From positions 1 through 35,843 of the forward strand of contig JBBHKE010002655.1 of the NCBI GenBank assembly GCA_037447655.1: a stretch of DNA of 35,843 nt. Direction: 5' to 3'. The notes under the pieces were generated by a model. The model did no database searches. It worked only from the letters and a program-made list of their open reading frames with translations, and was not told the origin of the DNA. This document shows, in pieces, positions 20,572 to 33,165 of this stretch. Position 1 is the stretch's first letter; each line of letters opens with the position of its first letter. The stretch comes from Zygnema cylindricum. Taxonomy: Eukaryota; Streptophyta; Zygnematophyceae; Zygnematales; Zygnemataceae. A program made the translations under genes and the position numbers.

Positions 20572-21123
20572 GTGGGTTTTGTTTACTTTCGTCTTATTGC
20601 ACGAATTTGCTTAGAAATTTTAGTCTTTCAAGTGAATCTATCGAATACGGATGTGATCATATACCTATTTCTACACCTCTAAGTAGAGGATGATTTCCAA
20701 TCAAAATTTGTAAAATTCCAACCTTAGAAGGCACAAAGGTCTAGTGCAGATAATTCAACGGTCTTGCAAACATTTATGTTTTCGAAACTTTATATAGATT
20801 TAGGTTAATCCGGGGTTCAAAACTAATGTGCATTTCACAACTTCTGTTCCTTCAATGCATCAGAAATTTTATTGTGCTAAGGAAAATCGTAAGAAAGTCT
20901 TTATTATATACACTCATGTCAATGCACGTTGTTAAAAATGATATTGAAGAGACATTTCACATGTTGAATGAATGCCACATGTAAATGCATGACGTAAATT
21001 TATGGCAATGCTAACGTGAAAGAATTTCTTGGTTATAAAAAAGGTATTGTAAGCTTTTGTTGATGTCAACCATTGTTTTTACTTCAACCTTGTTTTTATC
21101 CTCATGGTTTATTTTTGTTTCAG

Positions 21124-22893
21124 CCACCACTATGGTAGGGGCAAAGGAATATGTTGTGCCAATTGGTGGATCTATTTCTTGCTCGACTATCTTCAACACA
21201 TATGGCATCTCACAACAAAAAATTTTAGAACAAAACAAGGTTTTATTTCTATCACTCTTTATGCCCTGTTGTTTAGCGTATGTACCGTCAAACACCTGGT
21301 ATTCCTCGTCAATGAATGGAGTTATTATCATATTGTTTTGGAAAAGGAAGGGTGCAATGGCAACGGTCCTTCTTTCCATAGATGTAGGGTATATGTACGG
21401 TATATGTACGGTATAATATTGGCCTAACCCAATTACGAAAGTGGATTTGAGTTGAGCTCCAGAACTTGAATTGCAACCAGCTTCTCCCAAAAGGTGCCAA
21501 AGTTAATGTAACCAACTCCATAAGATGTTCCCTAATTTATGCAGCGGAAGAGGTAAGTTTACGTTCTTGTGAACCTTGCAATTTTTGTTTTGATCATCTT
21601 GATTTACACGTGCTTTTATCTTTCAATCTTTGATTCAACTCTTTTTTTCTTCCTAGAGTGGTTTTAGCTGTTGGCCCTATTATTATGGTCTTTTAGATCA
21701 GGAATTCCAATTGAGTACTTAATTAGTTTAAATAACTGATCAATGCAAAATCGCAATTTCCAGGGCGATACATGTGATTCCATCAAGTTTATATTTAAAC
21801 TCAAGGACTACTTCAAACTCGATGGCCCAAGTTCTCCAAATCCGAGCTTAAACTGCTCAAATTTGAAACCATATCAACAGGTGGTTTTGGAATACCCTAA
21901 CCCTACATTTCAAAATCAGGATGCATGAATGGACATAGATAAAAAGTGCGATGTTATTTCCCTTGATCTTTGACGAGTTTGTATACTGATAAGTTAACAT
22001 CATCACGTTCCTAAGACATCCAAAATAACTAAAAGAATTGTTGTATGCGTTTGGAAACAAATTCATTTTTGCTAGATATGCATTTCCAAGGGAGATGTAC
22101 CATATCGTGGACCCTGTACCCGTCCATATAGCATTAAGCGGGGGGAAACGTGCCCAACCATTATTCGTGAATATATGAATGGAAACGTGACAAAATTATA
22201 TTCCGTAAATCCTGGTGTGTATTGTGGTCGTATCCGGCTAAATTCCGACGTTGACAACACTTTTCAGCAAGAGGTGAGAGTAATTTTAAAACATCAATAT
22301 TAATCTGACTACTTAATATCCAATTCATAACAAATATCACTTATTTGAAAACATACAAAGTTTGTTATTGCTTTTTTAATATTGATTGGCAGGAGGTTTT
22401 CCTCATTCATACCTGCGATTTGCACGTTTATTATATAACCTCTTTCGTGATTAGGCGTGACAGATTAGTATTATTGATGCGAGAATAATGTTGCCCTTGC
22501 AATCTCTTATACTAAATATTTTAGCCCTTTGTGGTCGCCTTTTGTCTTTAAACTAGGGTTCGTAAATTCTACTACACAGATTCTATCGATTGTGGCTCAT
22601 AATGTTCACAATGGGTGTTGTATCTCTTGTGCCTCCAGGTTTGCTTAGACACTGTGGACCTTGGAGGTACATTAGCAAGATGCAGCGGGACAACGGTCAC
22701 ATTAGCAACCTCACACACCTGCAACATTTTGACTACCACTTACTTCAAAGATGATCCGACAACAAAAGCAAAACCTGCATCCTTTCTCACTTTAAATAAG
22801 TTTGCATGTACCAGCAATGCACTTGAAACTATACGTGCAAATGCCAAAAGCGCTAAGACAATTCCCAAAATTTGTATTCCAAAACTGAAATGA
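21124..22893 (+). CDS. LysM repeat region, exons 9-13 and C-terminus of the LysM protease gene
   Basis: Exons 21124-21239, 21463-21552, 21764-21880, 22076-22273 and 22639-22893 (stop TGA) are all joined in phase 0 with GT-AG introns. They encode three clear and one weaker LysM-like repeat. LysM1 is YVVPIGGSISCSTIFNTYGI with LEQNKNLNCNQLLPKGAKV. LysM2 has EEGDTCDSIKFIF and NPSLNCSNLKPYQQICI. LysM3 is YSIKRGETCPTII with LYSVNPGVYCGRI. LysM4-like has LATSHTCNIL and ends KICIPKLK. Introns cut within the repeats rather than between them. LysM domains bind GlcNAc polymers such as chitin and peptidoglycan, so this part probably anchors the protease to such a matrix outside the cell. With exons 3-8 the open product is 626 residues, plus ~72 from exons 1-2. 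Confidence 0.86.
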
Positions 22894-23585
22894 GAGTGTA
22901 TGACAAGCTTAGGTCAAATGTGACGAAGAAGAAAATTGATTTCTTCCAGATTCTTTCGAAGGATGTTCTTTATAGGTACTTTTTAGTTTTCTAGTCACTT
23001 ATTATTTTGCTATCTGCGAAAAAGCTTTAAGGATGCTTTTATTACTTCTTCATGCTTTTGTACTCGATGACGTTTTTGCGAATTCCAATGCTTCTCGAAC
23101 TTAAGCACAAATTTGCAGAACAGTGTTAGGAATTCTAAAATTGACTTTACAACCGCTTTGTGGTCTTGGTCACTTTCTAATTTTGAATGTCGATACCAGA
23201 ATTCTTTGAAGTAAAAATTTATAGACCGATATTGATAATTTTAGGACTTATTATTGCTCATGCACACTGTTTGAGTGATAACTTCTTTGCGAATTAAAGT
23301 TCTATATTTACTTTCAAACAGGAAGAAGAAAATCATTGCTAAGTCTTCAATGATTTTATAGCTACTTAAAAATTTCGAACTGTTGGACAGTGTTTTTTTT
23401 ATTGGACAGTGTTTTTGAGTGTATTTTGGATTTGCAGTACTTGGGTTGGCTTGGAAAAGTGTATTTTGGCCAAAATCGTAGGGCCAGGATTTTATAAAAT
23501 ATGTCAAAATTGAAGAAAATACTAAAATTATAGAAAATGCCTAAATGAGAAAAATTCTCATATTACAAAAGATGATGAAACAAGA
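22894..23585. other. 3' flank of the LysM protease gene
   Basis: AT-rich sequence containing the presumed 3' UTR. I do not see a canonical AATAAA close to the stop codon. No other gene is visible before the satellite begins. Confidence 0.4.
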
Positions 23586-25960
23586 AAAAAAGCCAAAATT
23601 GCCAAAAATTCCCAAATGACAATTGCCCAAATTGCCCAAAATGCCCAAATTGCCCAAAATGCCCAAATTGCCTAAAATGCCCAAATAGCCCAAAATCCCA
23701 AAATGCCCAAATAGCCCAAATTGCCCAAAATACCCATAATACACAAAATGCCCAAAATGCTAAAATTGCACAAAATTCCCAAAATGCCCAAAGATCCCAA
23801 AATACCTAAAATACCCAAAATACCCAAAATGCCCAAAATGCCCAAATGCCCAAAATACCCAAAATGCTCTAATTGCACACAATGCCCAAATTGCGCAAAA
23901 TATCCACATTGCCCAAAATGCCCAAAATCCCAAAATACCCAAAACGCCAAACAGCACAAAATGCCCAAATTGGCCAAAATGCCCAAATAGCCCAAATTCC
24001 CAAAATGCCCAAAACACCGAAAAAACTCAAAATGGCCAAAATGCTCAAATTGTACAAAACGCCCAAACTGTTTAAATTACCCATAATACCCAAAATGCCC
24101 GGAATACCCAAAATACCCAAATTTCCAAAAATGACCCAAATCAGCAAAATGCCCAAATTGCCCAAAAAACTCAAAATGCCCAAAATGCCCAAATTGCCCA
24201 TATTGCACAAAATGCCCAAAAGCCCAAAATGACCCAAAGGAACAAAATCCCCAAAATGTCAAACTGCACAAAATGCCCAAATTATACAAAATTCCCAAAT
24301 AGCCCAAATTCCCAAAATGCCCAAAGAGCCCAAAACACCCAAAATACCCAAAATACCCAAAATGCCCAAAATGCTCAAAGTGCACAAAATGCCCAAATTG
24401 CAGAAATTGCCCAAATAGCCCAAATTGCCCAAAATACCCAAAATGCTCAAAATGCCCAAATTGCCCAAATTGCCCAAATTGCCCAAATTGCCCAAATTAC
24501 CCAAAATGCCCAAAATACCCAAAATGCTCAAAATACCCAAAATGCCCAAAATGCCCAAATTGCCCAAATTGCCCAAATTGCACAAAATACCCAAAATCCC
24601 AAAATGACAAAAACCAACAAAACCCACAAAATCCAAAACACCACAAAATCCCAAAATTCTACAAATTCCCAAAATAGACAAAATACTCAAAATTCCCAAA
24701 ATGCCCAAATAGCCCAGCCCAAATAGCCCAAATTGCCCAAAATACCCAAAATGCTCAAAATACCCAAAATACCCAAAATGCCCAAATTGCCCAAATTGTC
24801 CAAATTGCCCAAAATGCCCAAAATACCCAAAATGCTCAAAATACCCAAAATGCCCAAATTGCACAAAATGCCCAAATTGCCCAAAATGCCCAAAATGCCC
24901 AAATTGCCCAAAATGCCCAAATTGCCCAAAATGCCCAAATAGCCCAAATTGCTCAAAATACCCTAAGAACCCAATTGCCCAAATTACCCAAAATGCCCAA
25001 AATACACGAAATGCCCAAAATGACCAAAATGCCAAAATACCCAAAACGCCCAAAATACACAAAATCCCCAAAATGCCCAAATTGCCCAAATTGCACAAAA
25101 TGCCCAAAAGCCCAAAATGACCCAAAGGAACAAAATCCCCAAAATGTCAAACCCCACAAAATGCCCAAATTCTACAAAATGCCCAAATACCCAAATTCCC
25201 AAAAATGCCCAAAGAGCCCAAAATACCTAAAACACCCAAAATACCCAAAATACCCAAATTGCAGAAATTGCCCAAATTGCCCAAATTAAACAAAACACTC
25301 AAAATACCCAAAATGCCCAAAATGCCCAAAAGACCCAAAATGCTCAAAATACACAATGCCCAAAATGCCCAAATAGCCCAAATAGCCCAAATAGCCCAAA
25401 TAGCCCAAATTGCCCAAAATGCCCTAAGTACCCAAATTTCCCAAAATACCCAAAATGCTTTAAATCCCAAAATGCTCTAATTGCCCAAAATGTTGAAAAC
25501 GGCCACAATGGCCAAAATTGCAAAATTGTACAAAATGCCCAAAAAGCACAAATTGCTCAAAATGGCCAAAATTTCCAAATTTCCCAAATTGCCCAAAAAA
25601 CACAAATTGACCATAATGCCCAAATAGCCCAAAAATCCCAAATTGGACAAAATGCACAAAATTCTTAAAATGCCCAAATTGCATAATGCCCAAATTGACC
25701 ATATTGCACAAAATTTCCGAATTGCACAAAATGCTTGAATTGCGCAGATTGCCCAAATTAACCAAAATCCTCAAATAGCCCAATTTGCTTAAAACGACCA
25801 AAAATTCTATAATGCCCAAAATGCCAAAAATGCTCAAAATACCCAAAAGTGCCCAAACTCCCCAAAAGACTAAAAATTCCCAAATTTCACAAAGTAACCA
25901 AATTGGACATAATTCCCGAATTGCACAAAGTAACCAAATTGGACATAATGCCAAGGATGC
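23586..25960. repeat. 9-bp satellite, unit CCCAAAATG/CCCAAATTG, 2.4 kb
   Basis: Hundreds of short units CCCAAAATG, CCCAAATTG, CCCAAATAG and CCCAAAATA, decaying toward both ends. Longer blocks repeat too: AAAATGACCCAAAGGAACAA occurs near 24227 and near 25115, about 890 bp apart, showing segmental amplification. All frames remain open over long stretches (repeated PKM, AQI or LGIL on the two strands) because the period is a multiple of three; I do not count these as genes. Confidence 0.92.
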
Positions 25961-25994
25961 ACTTAGTGAGTGCATGTGTGGATATTTCCGAAAT

Positions 25995-26893
25995 TTAGTT
26001 CCGATTCCTGTTTGGAACCGAAACACGAGCTGATGTTTTGTGATTCCCAGGACCATCTCCGTAGTACCACTTGAAGTTTATAAACGTGTGGGGCTGCAAC
26101 TTGTTTTCCATGGGGTGAAGCTTCAACGCATATCTGGATCCGAAGATCATCGGTAAGGCTTTGGTGTCCATGAGAGGGAGAGAAAGGGCGACACCATTGA
26201 AAGTGAACACGTTGCGACTGTTATCGAGAAAGCTAATGTGAGGATCCAAAGTTCTACATTCGTCCATCGAAATTGGATAGACCACTAACAAATTAGGGTT
26301 AAGCTGCAATGCCCGTAAAAATTAATTGCAAGTGACCTCATCCGACATAGGAGAGGCTTTGGGCAAGTCCTCAACCATAGTCAACAACATGCTCAATCAT
26401 TTCTTAAAGCGATGAGCATCTTGAATGGTGCCATCTAGAATTCTGATTGGCTTGGCCACAGTAGCCAAAGCAACTTCCGATAGGGGGGAGGGAGGTTCCT
26501 TTTCAAAAGAAAGTGGGACTCAAGAATTTGTCAATTTTCTGACTCAATTATAATCGGCCGGGTTATCAAAAGTGGTTGCTTATTGCTGGACGGTAGAATC
26601 TCGAAGGGCATATAAATGACCATTCAGGCCATTCCAGTGAGCTACGACTTCATTTCCGCCATGAAGGCCGCAAATTGTTCATTCATCATAATTTCCATGG
26701 TAGGTTGTGGCTCCATCTTCTCTTTTTCTCTTCGAGAAATTTTACATGTGGTAGATAATTTCTTGGTCTCCTTAGGCGGTGTGACAGAACCGGTCGAAAT
26801 GTCGCCATTCTTGATTTGATTTTGATAAGTGAAATCGGGGTTTTTAATATGACACGGTGTACAAGATTTGTCGTGGTTTGCCAGTGAGCGCAT
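25995..26893 (-). pseudogene. Degenerate minus-strand coding remnant, possibly a retroelement gag
   Basis: Read on the minus strand from 26893, a once-continuous coding sequence can be followed through several stops and a frameshift: MEIMMNEQFAAFMAEMKS, IRILDGTIQDAHRFKK, LSMLLTMVEDLPKASPMSDE, then an open stretch at 26309-25995 containing LNPNLLVVYPISMDECRTL. The Glu/Lys-rich start followed by a helical segment is like a retrotransposon gag, but I cannot match it to a family. The dense stops mean it is not expressed as a protein. Confidence 0.35.
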
Positions 26894-26899
26894 GTGGGC

Positions 26900-29285
26900 G
26901 TCTTATCTGGACACATGCATGTATCTTTTCCCGTTTTCCTACACCAAAAAAACAACCTTTTTTTGGAGTTAGACGCCTGTGGGTAGCACTTTTGAAGGCC
27001 TTGGGCCATGGGTTCCTCGTTGGGGTTAGTGGAGGAGCTCTTTTTCCCTCGGAGTTACGTTTGGACATTTATGCGCATCCCACCAACAGGTTTGCATCTC
27101 ATACTCAACTGCGTATTAGGCGGCATACTGAAAAGTGAATTTCTCGTCTTACAACTAAATTAGAAGAGTTTGAATAAATCTCTTCGATTGGTTTAGAAGC
27201 TATCCCAAGATTTTTTGGATAGCATCCGCATCAAAAGTATAACTTCTCATAAGGTTTCCATATGGGCTTGTAAGGTGGGTGCGGTTTCACCATGCTTACG
27301 CTCGAAATTCAGGAGCTACTTAACTTATTCCAAGTTGTGCACTCGGTATTTTTCATTTAGAAGGTCGACTATCACCTAAAGAGGATTACGTAACGCAATC
27401 ATCATTATTGGTTTAGCTTTTTCTATGTTTCTCCTTGTTTTGTTGTTAGACTGAATGTCTCATGAAGAATTATAAAGGTTCTACTTCCTATGGCGGAAAT
27501 CCTTCGCGTCCCTGTCAAAGTTTTTTTTTTTAAAAGGTAAACTTATTCGCTGAGTTTTGGGACTTTTTTGATACTCCGAAATTCTAAGAGGTAAACTTTT
27601 TCACGTGATGAGAGAGACTCTGATGTGGCATATCAAAGGTTGTCACATAAAATACAGATGTTGTAGAATGTGCACAAATACATTAGCTATCTAGAACGTT
27701 TATGGTTGCGAGTACTACTAGATACAACAAATGAAATGACTTTTGGTTTGAAGACTGGGTTGTTTAAAAAATGTTCAAAATGACTAATTCTGTGGCCTCC
27801 ATTGGACCACAAAATATGCAGCTTATGTAAAGCTCTTAGAATAATATTCGCTCCTTTGTTTTTCCTACTAAATAGATGCCACCAGACCAAACAAATATCC
27901 TGTCCAACCTCACTCCTGTACGGGCATGACTCTCGTGATTCAGAAGCAAAAGAGATCGATCTCTGAATTTGCTCTTCTGAGCACTAAGTTATGGTTGGCC
28001 AAATTATAACGGATTGTTGCAATATTTCGCAAGTCAAAGCTGTTCGACGGATTGCTCATGAAATCTAAACTCAACGATAATTAACTTATACTAATCTGGA
28101 CTTAAAATGTACACTTTTTGACAAGCTGACGCAACTACTTCTGCGCAGCAAAAATTGTCACTGCGATTAGCAATTCCCTTCATTTCTAGCAATAATAATT
28201 TCTTAACACTATAACGATTGGCGATGTTTAACAAACGCATTATAATTTTTGAATTTGACTTCTCCTTAAATAAGAACACAAAAAGAAGAATTAAACTACA
28301 CGACTTATTTCTCCTCACGTCACTGACTCCACTCGGACTCCAGTTAAACGTATTTGACACGTAGGCGTCTAATAAAACATTAGTGCGACGAAATTGAACG
28401 TGAGCTGGACTTAAAGCTGTACCAGGGTCATACGCACTGAATGATTTACCAATCGTACAAACCTAAATGACACGAAATCTAACTAACACTTAAACTAAAC
28501 AAGACGTAACAAATACTGCAGATGCAAACTGAAAAAAAAAACGTAACATAAACTAAGACTTAATCACAACACGAACTAGACAATAACGTGACTCTAGCCG
28601 ATCCGCCAATTCACCCAATAACCTAACAAAGACACCATGTGGTTTAGGGTGAGGTTTTGTCGTTGTCGTTGTTTACTGAAAGCCGCACTGTTTCGTAGAA
28701 TGTCGTACCACAAAAAAAAGGTCGGAAGAACAAGCCTACTGAATGTTTAATTTGATTTACGCCATCAGTCTAAACTTTCAGCTTGCAACAAGTGACGTGA
28801 AAGAGGTCAATTTTAAGAGTGTGAACGCATGGCGTTTTGTCGCGTGTAAAAGTGAATAAATATCCATGTTGAACGCGCGATTAGGTGGTTACACGTCACA
28901 TAGGCCATGTGCTTTCCACCACGGTGGATGCGAGGCCATTGGAATCCGCAATAAAATCTTTGACGGAAGACATTATTTCATGCTCTTGTTGCCATCCACT
29001 AACCATTCTGACATTTATGTACGCTTTTGCAAATGTTAAGTTTCGTCCGCCTGTACAGATTTTATTAAATACGTCGTACGAGTCACTTTTTACCTTCGTT
29101 GGTACAAATATGTGGTCAGACTTTTCTTTGAAGATAAGCAGAATAATATTCATATACTATGCGAATCCAATCAAGGTGTGCCACGCAAATAAAATGTTGG
29201 TTACTAACCCGACACAATGGAACGATGGTAAACAGTAAACGCATTTTGACGTTTACGGATGCCGCTTAATGAAACCACGGTCTAA
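26900..29285. other. Intergenic region without identified genes
   Basis: Mixed AT-rich sequence. Frames of up to 117 codons occur (for example plus 28885-29238), but none shows a recognisable motif, splice pattern or codon bias I can defend. 27140-27500 may still be debris of the minus-strand element to the left. Confidence 0.4.
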
Positions 29286-29799
29286 GGGTACTTTCGCATT
29301 TAACCGAAATTTAGTCTTGTAACTTTGTTTTTTAGCGAAGATTTCCCGTACAACTTTTAGAGCATTCGGATGTAAACGCAAATAACTTTACTTAAAAATG
29401 TGACTTAGGTAGACGTGTACGAAACAGTGTGACAGATGAAGTGGTACAAAAAATGAGGCGAAACTTCCACTCGGCTTCAATTGAGGCGTCTCTCCACACG
29501 CTGACAATTTTTGTATTCTCTATATGCCACATTGTCGACGTGGAGGCTTTCAGCACATTGCCGTGCTGATCACGCCACAGAACGCCCTTCTCTTCTCTAC
29601 CATGTCGTGTCTTTTTACTTTCCACCATCCACTTTCACCATTCTTGCAAAAACGGATTCAAATAACTTATACTGCAGATGTTTAGTGTGATCTATAACAT
29701 TCAAATTTCCGTCGAATAGCAAAGCCAACCTTTTTGTTTTATGTTTTCTTACATTTGGCATACAATTTCTAGTGTTTGTGTTTTAATTTGTATATATTT

Positions 29800-30150
29800 G
29801 CCATGTCTTTGTCTCTTGTTTCTTGTGACAATCCTCCTCTATCGCTCTCTGTTGCTGCCTCTATCTCTTTATCATTTTTTTGTCTTTTGCCTTTTTGTGT
29901 CTCTCCATCATGTATTTCTTTGTCTTGTCTTTCAGACTATCACGTTTCTCTTTGTCTTATCTCTTTGTGTTTTTGTCTCTGTCTCACTGTATTTCTCTGT
30001 CTTGTGTCTTTGTCTCTATCTGGGTATCTGCCTCGGTATCTTTGTCTCTTTTATTATACTCTGTCTTTGTGTTTTAGACTCTATGTCTCGTCTCTTGTCT
30101 CTCTATCTCTGTATGCGTCTCTCTATCTCTGTGTCTTCTTTGTCTTGCTG
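29800..30150. repeat. Pyrimidine-rich TGTCTC/TTTGTCT microsatellite
   Basis: Imperfect runs of TCTCTGTCT and CTTTGTCTC, almost free of purines other than G. The long frames here (repeated Leu, Cys, Ser, Phe) are products of the repeat, not genes. A matching array lies inverted at 30725-31260. Confidence 0.85.
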
Positions 30151-30724
30151 TCGATTCCATGTGTTACAAGTTATAAATTTCAACTACAGTTGTTCCCAAT
30201 TTCAGTTTTCACAATTGTTCCCTACTACTGCTGGACAGTCAATTTCCATTGCCATCGGAATTACTTTCCAAGGGAATTACTGTTACTGCTAAGCCACATC
30301 TTTCAACAGCATATGTTCTCATTTAAAATTTATAGTTAACAGTTTTCAGTAAGTGGTCAATTACCTTTGTCACTTACATCTTTCAATTGTTGAGGTGTTT
30401 ACCTTACTTGCTGAAATTGACTAATTTCCATGTTTGAGAAATGTTTGTTGACTTAAATTTGTCAATTGCGATTGCGGTTCTTGGTAACATCAATCACATG
30501 CTTACCATACTCGGTATAAAACAAAAATGTATTGTTCCGTTAACAGTAATGCTCAGATTTAAGGATTCAAGTACCATATTAATTTTGCTGACTTACAGTA
30601 AAATAAACAGTTAATAGAAACTTGTTACACCAATCAATTACAGTGCTCAGCTACGGAATTCGGATGGTTTAAGTGCGGAAATAAACTTTATAACAACTCC
30701 AAAAATGTACCAGGACTACAAACA

Positions 30725-31260
30725 AGATAAAAGAGACAGAGACAGAGAGACACAAGACAAAAAGACAGAAACAGAGAGACGAATACATAGAGACCAAGAG
30801 AAAAAGTAAGAAACAAGAGAAGATACAAATACATGGACAGAGACAAGATACAAAGACGAGCAGAGACAGACAAGATACACAGACAGAGATAGACAGAAAC
30901 ATACACAGACAGAGATAGATAGAAACATAGACAGAAACAGAGACAGACAGGGATAGAGACAGACAAGATACAGAGACAGAATAGACAGAACAGAGACAGA
31001 GAAAAGACAGAGACAGAGAAAAGAAAGAGACAGGGACAGAGACAAAGCCAGACTGACACAAACAGAGACAGAGAAAAGACGGAGTAAGACTTGACAGAGT
31101 AAGACTAACACAGACAGAGAGAGTGAAAAGAGACGTTAGATAAGAGACAGAGAAAAGAGACGTTAGACAAGCGACAGCTACAGAGAAAAACACGGAGAGA
31201 CATAGAGAGAGATGGAGCCAGATACAAAGATAGAGAGGCATAGAGGTTAACAAGAGACGA
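30725..31260. repeat. Purine-rich AGAGACAGAGACAG microsatellite
   Basis: Imperfect runs of GAGACAGAGACAGA with ATAGA and AGACAAGATACA variants. It is the opposite-strand version of the array at 29800-30150, separated by about 570 bp of ordinary AT-rich DNA (30151-30724) in which I see no gene. Confidence 0.85.
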
Positions 31261-31985
31261 GAGAAAATAGGAAAGATATATTAAATATCTTTTTGATGTT
31301 TATAAAGATTACATAATTCTCAGACTCACCCTTTTAGTTTTCCAAAGATTTAAAGTATTGAAAATAAAGGCATCCACAAATATCTTTTCAGAAAAATTTA
31401 CCCCTATCCCAACCAAAACAAAATGAAAAAAAACACACCTCAATAGCATTATGCCATGTCTTCCTTTTTCTTCGTAATCTCATCGGAACTGGTTTTAATG
31501 TTACCGTATAAAAAATCTAACACCTTCTCATGATTTTAGCATTCCAAGTTATTACCTAGCTTTTCTAACTATAAAAATTCCTTGGAATAAAGTTTAGGAA
31601 GAATTAGTTTGTGGGACTCGTCACATTATGCAGCGGCGGAGTTTGTGTAGTGAATAGTCGACTCAGGCTTGTAGAGCTCGTTATTCTTTTTGGTGGGGGA
31701 CTTTGGGATGTAACCACAGGACCAAAAGTCATAGAAGGAGGAATTGTGCGTAGACATTGTGGACTACGGATTAAAAGCTCCTCTATGTTGTTCGCGTTTG
31801 GAACGCATGGAGCGTCATGTTCTCCAACATGTTATCTACGAATTGAGTAAAAATCATGCAACAAATTAATGGAAAAATGACAAAAAATGGCATAGATTAG
31901 GAGAGGTTGAAGATATTCTTCACAGATTGGGAAGGTTTGGGTCAGATTTTTAGGGTATTATGATATATTGATGAAGATTAAGGGT
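31261..31985. other. AT-rich spacer
   Basis: No gene, RNA or element is recognised. A 79-codon frame at 31611-31850 has no identifiable domain. Confidence 0.35.
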
Positions 31986-32048
31986 TTTTTAGAGAGAAAG
32001 AGAGAGGGAGAGAAAGAGAGTAGAGAGAGTGAGAGAGAGATAGAGAGA

Positions 32049-32108
<60 letters not shown>

Positions 32109-33165
32109 GTTTGCCTACCGGCCAAATACATACATATACATCTGTATTTATATCTATAGATTTGTATCTGTACGACTTTATTTATATAGTCTGCCAACAG
32201 CCTGCCTGTTAACTGCCTCACTAATTGCCTGCCAACCGCCTGCCTGCCTGCCTACCAGCCAACTACATATATATAATATGTCTGCCAATCGCTTGCAAGT
32301 CTGCCTGCCAGCCAAATACATACATACACATTTGTATATATATCTATAGATATGTATCTGTATGATTATAAATAAATATATGTATATATATCTATAGATA
32401 TGTATCTGTGTGATTATAAATAAATATATGTATATATATATGCATATGTCTGCTAACTGCCTGCCCGCTTGTTAACTGTCTGACAACCTGCTTCCTAACC
32501 GCCTGCCTGTTCGCCTGCCGGCCAAATACAAACATATACATCTGTATATTTCTCAATTGATATGTATCTGTATGACCTTATATATATGTATATATATATA
32601 CATATATATACACATATACATATACATATACACATATATATACACATATATATACATATATATTCATATATATACACATATATATACATATATATATACA
32701 TATATATATATATACATATACATATATATATACATATACATATATATACACATATATACATATATATATACAGAGAAATCTATATATATATACAGAGATG
32801 AGCATTTATATAGAGATAAAAATATATTTATAGAGGTATATATATTACTACCAACCGCCTGCCTGTCTACCTGCCAGCCAAGTACATACATATACATCTG
32901 TATATATGCCTATAGATATGTATCTGTATGACTTATATATATACAGATGCAGATAGGCAGGCAGGCCGGCAGGCAGGCCAGCAGGCAAACAGGCGGTTGG
33001 CAGAACTATTATATATATCATACTATTATGTATATCATGACTATATATATTTATATATATCTGTATATGTATATATACAGCTCTACATGTATAATTATAT
33101 CTCTCTCTATATATATACATGCACACACACATTAATATGCAAAAATACACATGTTATATAAACAA
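31986..33165. repeat. Composite satellite: GA, (TA)n, TATACA and CTGCC modules
   Basis: A GA-rich run (31990-32050), then about 27 TA dinucleotides (32052-32106), then a repeating composite unit. The unit has a CTGCCTGCC/AACCGCC block, GCCAAATACATACATATACA, TCTGTAT..ATCTATAGAT, ATGTATCTGTATGA, and a TA-rich spacer. Copies lie near 32105-32190, 32285-32370, 32500-32590 and 32855-32945. A TATACA-rich block fills 32578-32770. At 32941-33005 the CTGCC block appears inverted (GGCAGGCAGGCC, GGCGGTTGGCAG), making a fold-back. Confidence 0.85.

Noticed and set aside
24229-25125. Long open frames on both strands with repeated PKM, AQI and LGIL peptides
   Set aside because: They arise from a 9-bp satellite whose period is a multiple of three. 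All frames look alike, there is no start context or domain, and the array decays at its edges.
23586-25960. CRISPR-like array of regularly spaced repeats
   Set aside because: Units are 9 bp with no unique spacers, in a eukaryotic context with spliced genes.
28885-29238. 117-codon plus-strand frame as a possible gene
   Set aside because: No recognisable domain and no splice or promoter context. It ends just before a transposon terminus, and similar-length frames occur by chance here.
29741-30339. Leu/Cys/Ser/Phe-rich frames that look like membrane proteins
   Set aside because: Direct translation of a pyrimidine microsatellite; the hydrophobicity comes from CTC, TGT and TTT codons.
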